In this document: positions 54,639-64,000 of the stretch, in pieces
Numbering within the stretch: the stretch's first letter is position 1
Layout of the letters: the number at the start of each line of letters is the position of its first letter
Assembly: GCF_001426885.1 (NCBI RefSeq)
Contig: NZ_LMFP01000013.1
Location: 172,574-236,573 of the forward strand
DNA length: 64,000 nt
Origin: Pelomonas sp. Root1444
GTDB lineage: Bacteria > Pseudomonadota > Gammaproteobacteria > Burkholderiales > Burkholderiaceae_C
Reading direction: 5' to 3'
Translations under genes and position numbers: made by a program
The notes under the pieces: generated by a model
What the model saw: only the letters and a program-made list of their open reading frames with translations
Told to the model about the DNA's origin: nothing
Databases searched by the model: none

Positions 54639-56009
54639 ATGGCCGGCCGCCCTTCGCACGCCAAGGCACTGTCGCTGTGGATGAACGGCCTTCGCGTCGG
54701 CGAATGGCGCATCCCCACCCGCGGGCCGATGGAACTGGCCTACGACCCCGCCTGGCTGGCAGCGCCCGAAGCGCGCCCACTGTCGCTGTCCCTCCCCCTG
54801 CCCCTGGCGCCGGTGCCGCTGACCTCCGCGGCCGTCGGCCACTACTTCGACAACCTGCTGCCTGACCACGAAGCCATCCGGCGGCGCATCGCCTCGCGCT
54901 TCCGCCTGGCCGACACCCATCCTTTCCACCTGCTGGCAGAGATCGGCCGCGACTGCGTCGGCGCGCTGCAGCTGCTGCCCGTGGACGCGGACGCGCCTGA
55001 TGTCCGGCGCATCGACGCCGAGCCGCTGGACGACGCTGCCGTCGAGCACGCCCTCGACCGCGCCGTGACGCCGACCGGCGGCATGACCACCATCGCCGAC
55101 GAGGAAGCCGAGCCGCGCATCTCCGTCGCCGGCGCGCAGGACAAGACGGCGCTGCTGTGGCACGAGGGCCGTTGGTGCCGGCCGCTCGGCGCCACGCCCA
55201 CCACGCATCTGTTCAAGCTGCCACTCGGGCAGATCGGCGGGCAGTCGCGGCGGATCGACTTCACCACCTCGGTCGACAACGAGTGGCTCTGCCTGCGCCT
55301 GCTCGGCCTGTACGGCCTGCCCGTGCCACGCACCCACATCGCCACATTCGGCAAGCATCGCCCGCTGATCGTCGAGCGCTTCGACCGCCGCTTCGTCCCG
55401 GCCGGCGCAGATGGCAGCCGCGACTGGTGGCTGCGCCTGCCGCAGGAGGATTTCTGCCAGGCCTTCGCGCTGCCGCCCACGGCCAAGTACGAGCACGACG
55501 GCGGCCCGGGCATCGTCGAGATCGCCAGCAAGCTGCGCCTGAGCGTGAACCCCAACGGCCAGGCCGACGTGGAGAACTTCTTCAGCGCGCAGGTGCTGTT
55601 CTGGATGCTCGCCGCCATCGACGGCCACGCCAAGAACTTCAGCCTGCAGCTGCTGCCCCAAGGCCGCTACCGGCTTGCGCCCTTCTACGACGTGCTCTCG
55701 GCGTGGCCCGTGGCCGGCAACGCAGCCAGCCAGATCGACGTGCACAAGGCCAAGCTGGCCATGGGCCTGCGCGGCAAGAACCGGCACCGCAAGATCTTCG
55801 AGATCCAGCGGCGGCACTTCGACAGCACCGCCCAGCTGTGCGGCTTGGCCTCCGTTGACCCCCTGATCGAGCGCATCCTGGCCCGCACGCCGCAGGTCGT
55901 CGAGCAGGCGCAGCGAGACCTGCCGCCCGGCTTCTCGCCGCAGGTGCTGGACAAGACGCTGACCGGCCTCACCGACATGGCCGCCCGGCTCGCCACGACG
56001 GCGCCTTGA
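54639..56009 (+). CDS. hipA: HipA-like serine/threonine kinase toxin
   Basis: A 456-residue HipA. The N-terminal couple-HipA domain (LWMNGLRVGEWRIPTRGPMELAYDPAWL) and DNLLPDHEAIRRRIASRFRL are followed by the kinase: the ATP loop region RISVAGAQDKTALLW, THLFKLP with the ATP-binding Lys, and ERFDRRF. The catalytic loop AIDGHAKNFSL carries the catalytic Asp and Asn, and the metal site lies in APFYDVLS. HipA phosphorylates glutamyl-tRNA synthetase in E. coli and causes dormancy. Whether the target is the same here is not visible. Full length, no frame damage. Confidence 0.95.
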   Translation: MAGRPSHAKALSLWMNGLRVGEWRIPTRGPMELAYDPAWLAAPEARPLSLSLPLPLAPVPLTSAAVGHYFDNLLPDHEAIRRRIASRFRLADTHPFHLLAEIGRDCVGALQLLPVDADAPDVRRIDAEPLDDAAVEHALDRAVTPTGGMTTIADEEAEPRISVAGAQDKTALLWHEGRWCRPLGATPTTHLFKLPLGQIGGQSRRIDFTTSVDNEWLCLRLLGLYGLPVPRTHIATFGKHRPLIVERFDRRFVPAGADGSRDWWLRLPQEDFCQAFALPPTAKYEHDGGPGIVEIASKLRLSVNPNGQADVENFFSAQVLFWMLAAIDGHAKNFSLQLLPQGRYRLAPFYDVLSAWPVAGNAASQIDVHKAKLAMGLRGKNRHRKIFEIQRRHFDSTAQLCGLASVDPLIERILARTPQVVEQAQRDLPPGFSPQVLDKTLTGLTDMAARLATTAP

Positions 56010-56039
56010 CGCGGCCGCGGCGGAGGGCCCGGACGGGCG

Positions 56040-57293
56040 TTACTTCGAGAACCAGCCGGCGATGCGCTGCTTGATGCGCAGGAAGAAGCCGGCGCGCTCC
56101 ACGTCGGCCAGCGCGATGACGGGCACCTCGCCGAGCGCCTTGCCGTTGGCCACCGCGACCAGCTTGCCGATCACGGCGCCCTTGGCGATCGGCGCCTCCA
56201 GGCCCGGGTTCAGCGTCACCTCGGTCTTGACCGCGGCGGCCTGGCCCTTGGGCACCACCAGCGTCCACGGCTTGGCGATGCCCGCCGCCACCTCGGGGGC
56301 CACGCCGTACAGCACCTTGGGCGTAGTCAGCGCAGCACCCGCCTGGGCCGGCGTGGCCTCCTCGAAGTTGGCGTAGCCCCAGTTGAAGAGCACGCGCGTC
56401 TGGTCGGCGCGGGCCTGCTTGCTGTTCGCGTTCATGATGACCGAGATCAGGCGCATGCCATTGCGCTTGGACGAGGCCACCAGGCAGTAGCCGGCCTCCT
56501 CCGTGTGCCCGGTCTTGAGCCCGTCGACAGAGGAGTCGGTGTACAGCAGCGCGTTGCGGTTGCCCTGCTTGATGTTGTTGTAGGTGAACTCGCGCTCGGC
56601 GTAGAGCGGGTAGTACTCGGCGCTGTTGCGGATGATGGCCGCGGCCAGCACGGCGAGGTCGCGTGCGGAGGCCTTGTGGTTGGCGCCCGGCAGGCCGTCC
56701 GCGTTCTCGAAGTGCGTCTTCGTCATGCCGAGCTTGGCGGCTTCGGCATTCATCAGCGTGACGAAGCCGGCCTCCGAGCCGCCGACGTGCTCGGCCAGCG
56801 CCTTGGAGGCGTCGTTGCCGCTGGCGATGACCACGCCGCGCAGCATGTCCATCAAGGAGGCCTTCTCGTTGAGCGGCACGAACATGCAGCTGTCGCCGCC
56901 CTTGCCACCGCGGCACCAGGCGCTCTCGCTCATGGTGACCATCTCGTCGGGCTTGAGCTTGCCGCTCTTCAGGCCCTGCTCCACCAGGTAGCTCGTCATC
57001 ATCTTCGTGAGCGACGCGGGCGGCAGCGGTTCGTCCGGGTTGGAGGACGCCAGCAGCTGGCCGGTGTTGAAGTCCATCAGCACCCAGGCCTTGTTCTCGA
57101 GCACGGGGATCGACTGGCCGTTGGCGTCGGTCGTCATCGCCTGCTCGGCCGGGGCGGACTTGGCCTTGCGGGCCGCGGCGTGGGGCTTGGGCTTGGCGTG
57201 CGTGGCAGCCTCGGCGGCTACGGCTGAGCCGGCCAGGATGGCGGTGGCGAGGAGGGAGGGGAGCAGACGGGAAATACGCGGTTTGCGGGTCAT
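56040..57293 (-). CDS. dacC: D-alanyl-D-alanine carboxypeptidase (PBP5/6 type)
   Basis: A 417-residue low-molecular-mass penicillin-binding protein. The start at 57293 gives MTRKPRISRLLPSLLATAILAGSAVAAEA as signal peptide. An unusual basic His/Lys/Ala linker lies before the catalytic domain. The three active-site motifs are all present: SLTK in PPASLTKMMTSYLVEQGL, SGN in VVIASGNDASKALAEHVGG, and KTG in VDGLKTGHTEEAGYCLVAS. The C-terminal PBP5_C domain ends in an amphipathic anchor helix (RAGFFLRIKQRIAGWFSK). It trims pentapeptides in peptidoglycan. The symbol dacC is one usual name; dacA would be equally valid. Confidence 0.95.
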   Translation of the reverse strand: MTRKPRISRLLPSLLATAILAGSAVAAEAATHAKPKPHAAARKAKSAPAEQAMTTDANGQSIPVLENKAWVLMDFNTGQLLASSNPDEPLPPASLTKMMTSYLVEQGLKSGKLKPDEMVTMSESAWCRGGKGGDSCMFVPLNEKASLMDMLRGVVIASGNDASKALAEHVGGSEAGFVTLMNAEAAKLGMTKTHFENADGLPGANHKASARDLAVLAAAIIRNSAEYYPLYAEREFTYNNIKQGNRNALLYTDSSVDGLKTGHTEEAGYCLVASSKRNGMRLISVIMNANSKQARADQTRVLFNWGYANFEEATPAQAGAALTTPKVLYGVAPEVAAGIAKPWTLVVPKGQAAAVKTEVTLNPGLEAPIAKGAVIGKLVAVANGKALGEVPVIALADVERAGFFLRIKQRIAGWFSK

Positions 57294-57669
57294 GGAGATG
57301 CTTGCTGAGAAGCCAGTAGGGGGCTCGCGATCTATTCGCTGATCACTGAGACGGGCGGTTTGTTGTGCTGGCGCGAAGCGCATCCAAGGTTTCGGTGGAC
57401 CAGCCAGGGACGGCGAATAGCGCTTGGGATGTCATCGACGGGGATTGCGCCAGGCGATCGGGGCCAATTGTGTCCCTTGGGCGGCCGCAAACCGGTACGG
57501 CGACTGCGATCTCACGAATCTCTACAACTGCGGCCAACCACCAGGGCAGCATGCACACAAGCTCCATGATGTCTTCGGCCAAACCTCAATTGCGTCTTCG
57601 CGCCATTGCTGCCTCCCTTCCAGACCTTTGCGCCCCTATGGATCTCCTAGGGCGAGGGCTCCGTCGAAG
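57294..57669. other. 376 bp without a convincing gene
   Basis: Between the D,D-carboxypeptidase start and the HepT stop lies sequence with a visibly lower G+C content than its surroundings. A 79-codon open frame on the minus strand (57343-57582) has no ribosome binding site and no similarity I recognise. The composition and the adjacent toxin-antitoxin pair suggest an acquired or decaying fragment. The promoter of the carboxypeptidase gene must lie in the first part. Confidence 0.5.
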
Positions 57670-57999
57670 TCAAAGTGATTCGAGCTCGCTGAGCAGCTGC
57701 GTCAACGGACCGGCCACGACGCCCCAGACGATGACGTCGTCGATCTCGGCGTAGCCATGTGCCAGCTGGTTGCGCAAGGCAACAGCCTGGTTCAGATCAG
57801 CGACACGCGCGGCCAGGCCGGGGTCCAGTTGACGCAAGCGCCCCAGCGCTTCACCCAGAATCAAGAACTGGCGCTCGACAGCCGCACGCAGCAGCTCGTC
57901 GTTCAGGTAGTCGTCCAACGACTTGCCGGCGGTGAAGCGCAGCGCTCGCGCTGCGGCTTCCTTCGCATCCCAGATGTATTTGCGGACCTCAGGCGCCAT
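57670..57999 (-). CDS. hepT: HepT-like HEPN ribonuclease toxin
   Basis: A 109-residue helical HEPN protein. The start at 57999 is chosen because the family begins there (MAPEVRKYIWDAKEAAARALRF). The RX4HXY ribonuclease motif is RNQLAHGY, within LNQAVALRNQLAHGYAEIDDVIVWG; the Tyr is the residue that the MNT antitoxin adenylylates. Preceding segments (LDDYLNDELLRAAVERQFLILGEALGRL) are standard for HepT. Its start overlaps the end of the partner gene by 11 bases. Confidence 0.92.
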   Translation of the reverse strand: MAPEVRKYIWDAKEAAARALRFTAGKSLDDYLNDELLRAAVERQFLILGEALGRLRQLDPGLAARVADLNQAVALRNQLAHGYAEIDDVIVWGVVAGPLTQLLSELESL

Positions 58000-58303
58000 A
58001 GACCCGTTGCCGCTCCGTGCTGACACGCTGCTTGAAGTACGGGTTACGGATCGCGCGCTCCACGACCAGATCCACGGGCCGGGCGAAAAGCCGCTCCAGG
58101 CCCTGCTTCAGCGAAAAGAAGGCCTCGGCATAGCGGACGGGCGGGAGCTCGTCGAACTCGACGAGGAAGTCAAGATCGCTGGACGCGGCGTCGAAGTCCT
58201 CGCGCACCGCGGAGCCGAACAGGTCCAGGCGCCGCGCGTGGGCCTGGCGGCACAACTCTGCGATGGCTTCACGCCGTTCGGTGACAAGGGTCGGAACTTG
58301 CAT
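57989..58303 (-). CDS. mntA: MntA-like minimal nucleotidyltransferase antitoxin
   Basis: A 104-residue nucleotidyltransferase. The GSX10DXD motif is GSAVREDFDAASSDLD in ARRLDLFGSAVREDFDAASSDLDFLVEF, with the third acidic residue in RPVDLVVER. It adenylylates HepT on the motif tyrosine and so neutralises it. Gene order antitoxin-toxin and overlapping frames are typical of this module. The pair lies between gyrB and a low-G+C gap, close to the origin, which suggests local insertion. Confidence 0.92.
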   Translation of the reverse strand: MQVPTLVTERREAIAELCRQAHARRLDLFGSAVREDFDAASSDLDFLVEFDELPPVRYAEAFFSLKQGLERLFARPVDLVVERAIRNPYFKQRVSTERQRVYGA

Positions 58304-58338
58304 GCGCCGATTCAAGCCGTTGCACCGGGCCGCGTCAA

Positions 58339-60942
<2,604 letters not shown>

Positions 60943-60955
60943 TTAAAAGCACTGA

Positions 60956-60973
60956 AGCGGGCCGAAGCCCGCT
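60956..60973 (-). terminator. hairpin with UUCG-type loop between dnaN and gyrB
   Basis: On the minus strand AGCGGGC-TTCG-GCCCGCT forms a 7-bp stem with the very stable TTCG tetraloop. A T run (CTTTTAAA) follows only after six bases, so termination is probably partial and this may act as a processing or attenuation site that sets the ratio of dnaN to gyrB. Confidence 0.5.
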
Positions 60974-60994
60974 GTGTCCAAGCCCGGTCGGGGC

Positions 60995-62128
60995 TCAGAT
61001 TCGCATCGGCATCACCACGTACTTGAATCCCGTCGTGTCGGGAATCGTCAAGAGCGCGCTCGATGCGCTGTCGTTGAGGTCGATGCAGACCATGTCCTGG
61101 CTCATGTTGGCCAGCGCGTCCATCAGGTAGGTGACGTTGAAGCCGGTCTCGATCTTGTCGCCGGCGTAGTCGATCTCGATCTCTTCCTTGGCCTCTTCCT
61201 GCTCGGCGTTGCTGGACGCGATGGAGAGCAGGCCCGGCTCGAAGGACAGGCGCACGGCCTTGAACTTCTCGCTCGTCAGGATGGCGGCGCGCTGCAGGCT
61301 GCTCAGCAGCGGCGCGCGGCCCAGCGTCAGGCGGAACTTGTGGTTCTTGGGGATGACGCGGTTGTAGTCGGGGAACTTGCCCTCGACGAGCTTGGTGACG
61401 AACTCCATGCCGCTGAAGCTGAACTTGGCCTGGTTGCCGGCAAAGCGCATCTCGATGGGCGCGCTGTCGGTCGATTCCTTGTCTTCGCCCTTGCCGTCCT
61501 TCAGCAGGCGCATCAGCTCCAGCACGGTCTTGCGCGGCAGGATGACTTCCTGCTTGGGGATGTCGGCGTCCAGCTCGGCCTGGGCCAGTGCCAGGCGGTG
61601 GCCGTCGGTGGCGACGAGCGTCAGGTTCTTGCCCTCGGCGACGAACAGGATGCCGTTGAGGTAGTAGCGGATGTCGTGCACCGCCATCGCGAAGTGGACC
61701 TGGTTGATCAGGGCCTTGAGCACCTTCTGCGGCACGCTGAACACGGGGCCGAAGTCGGCGGCTTCCTGCACCAGCGGGAAGTCGTCGGCCGGCAGCGTCT
61801 GCAGCGTGAAGCGGCTCTTGCCGCCCTGCAGCGTCATCTTGTTGGCGTTGCTCGTCAGGCTGACGGTCTGGTCGGCCGGCATGGAGCGCAGGATGTCGAT
61901 GAGCTTGCGCGCGCCGACGGTGGTGGACAGGTTGCCGGCATCGCCGTCGAACTGCACCGTGGTGCGCACCTGGATCTCGAGGTCGCTGGTCGTGAGCTCC
62001 ACCTGGTTGCCGGTCTTGCGGATCAACACATTGGCCAGGATCGGCAGCGTGTGACGCCGCTCGACGATGCCGGACACCGCCTGCAGCGCGGTCAGCACCT
62101 GATCCTGGGGAGCTTTCAAAACGATCAT
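60995..62128 (-). CDS. dnaN: DNA polymerase III beta sliding clamp
   Basis: A 377-residue clamp protein, starting MIVLKAPQDQVLTALQAVSGIVERRHTLPILANVLI, as usual. The three clamp domains are represented by TTSDLEIQVRTTVQF, NGILFVAEGKNLTLVATDGHRLALAQAEL and DYAGDKIETGFNVTYLMDALANMSQDMVCIDLNDSASSALL, ending in the canonical VVMPMRI. It is slightly longer than the E. coli clamp (366) because of a short charged insertion (LKDGKGEDKESTDSAPIEMRFAG). It follows dnaA by 149 bp. Confidence 0.98.
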   Translation of the reverse strand: MIVLKAPQDQVLTALQAVSGIVERRHTLPILANVLIRKTGNQVELTTSDLEIQVRTTVQFDGDAGNLSTTVGARKLIDILRSMPADQTVSLTSNANKMTLQGGKSRFTLQTLPADDFPLVQEAADFGPVFSVPQKVLKALINQVHFAMAVHDIRYYLNGILFVAEGKNLTLVATDGHRLALAQAELDADIPKQEVILPRKTVLELMRLLKDGKGEDKESTDSAPIEMRFAGNQAKFSFSGMEFVTKLVEGKFPDYNRVIPKNHKFRLTLGRAPLLSSLQRAAILTSEKFKAVRLSFEPGLLSIASSNAEQEEAKEEIEIDYAGDKIETGFNVTYLMDALANMSQDMVCIDLNDSASSALLTIPDTTGFKYVVMPMRI

Positions 62129-62277
62129 GGAGGCCTCTTTGGAGGGATCTGGGGGGAGGTTTCAGCTGGGGCCAAGCCCAGAAAACGCGCGCGCGCGTGA
62201 AGCTGCGATTGTCGCCCGGAAACAGTGCCCCGCCATGGCCGCGGGGGGTGGGGGTCAACCCGAAGCGTTGATCGGCG

Positions 62278-63807
62278 TCAGCCTTTGAGCGTCTGCTCCA
62301 GCACGTGCAGCTGCTGGTTCAGCTCGGTGTTCTTCTGGCGCTCACCGCCGATCTTGCGCACCGCGTGCAGCACGGTCGTGTGGTCGCGCCCACCGAACAG
62401 CTCGCCGATCTCGGGCAGGCTCTTCTGCGTCAGCTCCTTGGCCAGATACATCGCGATCTGGCGCGGCCGGGCGATGCTGGCCGGGCGCTTCTTGGAGTAC
62501 ATGTCGGCGACCTTGATCTTGTAGAAGTCGGCCACCGTCTTCTGGATGTTCTCCACGCCGATCTGGCGGTTCTGGATGGACAGCAAATCCTTCAGCGCCT
62601 CGCGGGCCAGCGTGATGCTGATCTCCTTGTGCGAGAACTTGGCGTAGGCCAGCACCTTGCGCAGCGCACCTTCCAGCTCACGCACGTTGGCGCGCACGTT
62701 CTTGGCGACGAAGAAGGCGACGTCCTCCGGCATCGGCGTGCCCTCGGCCTCGGCCTTCTTGATCAGGATGGCGACGCGCATCTCCAGCTCGGGCGGCTCG
62801 ATGGCGACCGTCAGGCCGGCGTCGAAGCGGGAGGTGAGGCGCTCGTCGATGTCCACCAGCCCCTTGGGGTAGGTGTCCGACGTCATGATGATGTGCGCCT
62901 TCTTCGCCAGCAGCGCCTCGAAGGCGTTGAAGAACTCCTCCTGCGTGCGGTCCTTGCCGGCGAAGAACTGCACGTCGTCGATCAGCAGCAGGTCCAGCGA
63001 GTGGTACTTGGCCTTCAACTCGTCGAAGGTCTTGCGCTGGTAGTTCTTGACGACGTCGGAGATGAACTGCTCGGCGTGCAGGTACAGCACGCGGGCGTCG
63101 GGGCGGTCCTTCAGCAGCGCGTTGCCGACGGCGTGGATCAAATGCGTCTTGCCCAGGCCCACGCCGCCGTAGATGAACAGCGGGTTGTAGGTCACGCCCG
63201 GCGCGCCGGCCACGTGCAGCGCCGCGGTGCGGGCCATCTGGTTGGCGCGGCCGGGCACGAGGGTGTCGAACGTGAGCTGCGGGTTGATGCGGTGCTTGGC
63301 CGAGGCGGGCGCCTGCGACGGCAGCATGATGGTGCTGGCCGGCGGGGCGCTGACGGGCCGCAGCGCGGCGCTCGGCTCGGTGGAGTGCGCCGATGCCTGA
63401 TGAGGCGTAGGCGCGGCGCCCGGGGGCATCGAGATGGGCGCGGCGGACGGCTCACGCGCGGTCAGCGCCAGCTCCAGCCGCGTCGGGCGGCCGGCGAGTT
63501 CGGTCAGGATGGCTTCGATGCGGGCCGCGTACTGGCGGCGGATCCAGTCGCGCTTGAAGTGGTTGGGCACGCGCAGCGTGGCGACGAGGGCCGAGTCGCT
63601 CGCGGCGCCTTCGCCCGCCACGGTGGCGGGCGGCAGCGGACGGATCCAGGTGTTGAACTGCTGCTCCGGCAGCTCCGTGGCCAGGCGCTCGCAGCCCCGC
63701 CGCCAGAGATCGGACGCCCAGTCTGCTGAATTCATGCCCGCTACGCCCGCCATCTCGCCCGTCTTCAAAGCCTGCACTCCATCCACTCTCTGTTCTTCTT
63801 CGCTCAT
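62278..63807 (-). CDS. dnaA: chromosomal replication initiator DnaA
   Basis: A 509-residue DnaA if the ATG at 63807 is used; AGAAG lies 11 bases upstream. The conserved domain I starts at [33 protein letters not shown], so the ATG at 63735 (485 residues) is an alternative. A Pro/Ala-rich domain II follows. The AAA+ domain has Walker [16 protein letters not shown] and Walker [13 protein letters not shown]. The C-terminal DNA-binding domain has [38 protein letters not shown]. It initiates replication at the adjacent origin region. Confidence 0.98.
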   Translation of the reverse strand: MSEEEQRVDGVQALKTGEMAGVAGMNSADWASDLWRRGCERLATELPEQQFNTWIRPLPPATVAGEGAASDSALVATLRVPNHFKRDWIRRQYAARIEAILTELAGRPTRLELALTAREPSAAPISMPPGAAPTPHQASAHSTEPSAALRPVSAPPASTIMLPSQAPASAKHRINPQLTFDTLVPGRANQMARTAALHVAGAPGVTYNPLFIYGGVGLGKTHLIHAVGNALLKDRPDARVLYLHAEQFISDVVKNYQRKTFDELKAKYHSLDLLLIDDVQFFAGKDRTQEEFFNAFEALLAKKAHIIMTSDTYPKGLVDIDERLTSRFDAGLTVAIEPPELEMRVAILIKKAEAEGTPMPEDVAFFVAKNVRANVRELEGALRKVLAYAKFSHKEISITLAREALKDLLSIQNRQIGVENIQKTVADFYKIKVADMYSKKRPASIARPRQIAMYLAKELTQKSLPEIGELFGGRDHTTVLHAVRKIGGERQKNTELNQQLHVLEQTLKG

Positions 63808-63876
63808 TGTGGAAAACTTCTTTTCGAGCGGCCGGATTGTACGGAACCGAGGCCACCGAAAGGCGGGTTATCCACA
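63808..63876. promoter_or_regulatory. DnaA boxes upstream of dnaA
   Basis: TTATCCACA at 63868-63876 is a perfect DnaA box. TGTGGAAAA at 63808-63816 is the reverse complement of the near-consensus TTTTCCACA and touches the dnaA start codon. They may serve autoregulation of dnaA or form the edge of oriC; the AT-rich unwinding region is not inside the window. Confidence 0.75.
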
Positions 63877-63929
63877 GAATTTCGGCGGGGGTCAATCCCC
63901 GGCAAACCCGGCTTGAGACCGGCGACTTA

Positions 63930-63958
63930 TTGACCGGGATGGCGGCATCTGCTGTAAT
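63930..63958 (+). promoter_or_regulatory. sigma70-type promoter reading out of the window (probably rpmH)
   Basis: TTGACC (63930-63935), a 17-base spacer and TGTAAT (63953-63958) form a good sigma70 promoter on the plus strand, divergent from dnaA. In Burkholderiales the gene at this position is normally rpmH (ribosomal protein L34), followed by rnpA. The gene itself lies beyond the end of the window, so its identity is inferred. Confidence 0.65.
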
Positions 63959-64000
63959 GCCGGGTTTTCGCGCATTGGCGACTGGTTTGCCGTGCGCTTT

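Noticed and set aside
57343-57582. 79-codon minus-strand frame as a gene
   Set aside because: No ribosome binding site, no recognisable family and atypical composition; treated as non-coding.

Overview
The window is high-G+C bacterial chromosome and ends beside the replication origin. The block dnaA-dnaN-gyrB lies on the minus strand at 58339-63807, with DnaA boxes and a divergent sigma70-type promoter just beyond it. Gene order, codon bias, eutBC, a GH39/GH2 pair, a PEP-CTERM lipase and the type III secretion genes all fit a betaproteobacterium of the Burkholderiales, of Mitsuaria/Roseateles/Rubrivivax type. That placement is inference; there is no rRNA in the window to confirm it.

Layout. 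1-5100: end of a histidine kinase, an endonuclease V-like protein, a secreted nucleoside-hydrolase-like (DUF1593) protein under a GntR/FadR-type palindrome, a VOC protein, Ku, a small lipoprotein, a PRC-barrel protein and a secreted unknown. 5104-10314: eutBC (ethanolamine ammonia-lyase) and a 1001-residue propeller histidine kinase. 10534-11943: three small genes beside the secretion locus, one with LysM. 12046-28234: one tightly overlapping minus-strand operon for an injectisome (lytic transglycosylase, sctV C D F I J K L N O P, one unknown gene, a FixLJ-like two-component pair, sctQ R S T). 28557-31426: a divergent operon with sctU, a FliO-like gene, a GNAT acetyltransferase and a DUF6683-like gene. 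31587-35158: a glycine-zipper secreted-protein candidate, two more DUF6683-like proteins and a polyproline lipoprotein. 35193-42699: an effector island on the minus strand. 42915-52246: secreted hydrolases (GDSL lipase, ThuA, esterase, cytochrome c-sorbosone dehydrogenase, GH2, GH39). 52447-58303: SDR/AraC pair, hipBA with three operators, a D,D-carboxypeptidase and a HepT/MntA pair.

The most interesting part is the secretion locus and its cargo. The apparatus looks complete for export, but no SctA/B/E translocator and no SctW gatekeeper is recognisable. Next to it lie a NopE-like DUF1521 protein with the GDPH autocleavage motif, a LysM-RES protein (NAD-consuming fold), a double-LysM protein with a Cys/His peptidoglycan hydrolase domain, and a protein with a PD-(D/E)XK nuclease signature. 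Three of these four are followed by a small unrelated gene. The partner of the peptidoglycan hydrolase is the only one with a signal peptide, as expected of a periplasmic immunity protein. Three transcription units of the island start with a nearly identical hairpin-forming element (CGACCC-N16-GAATT core). A matching core recurs upstream of the glycine-zipper gene, and a looser copy lies upstream of the small genes at 11 kb. I infer a regulon of export machine plus toxin/immunity-like cargo, possibly an antibacterial type III system. The delivery route and target are not shown by the sequence.
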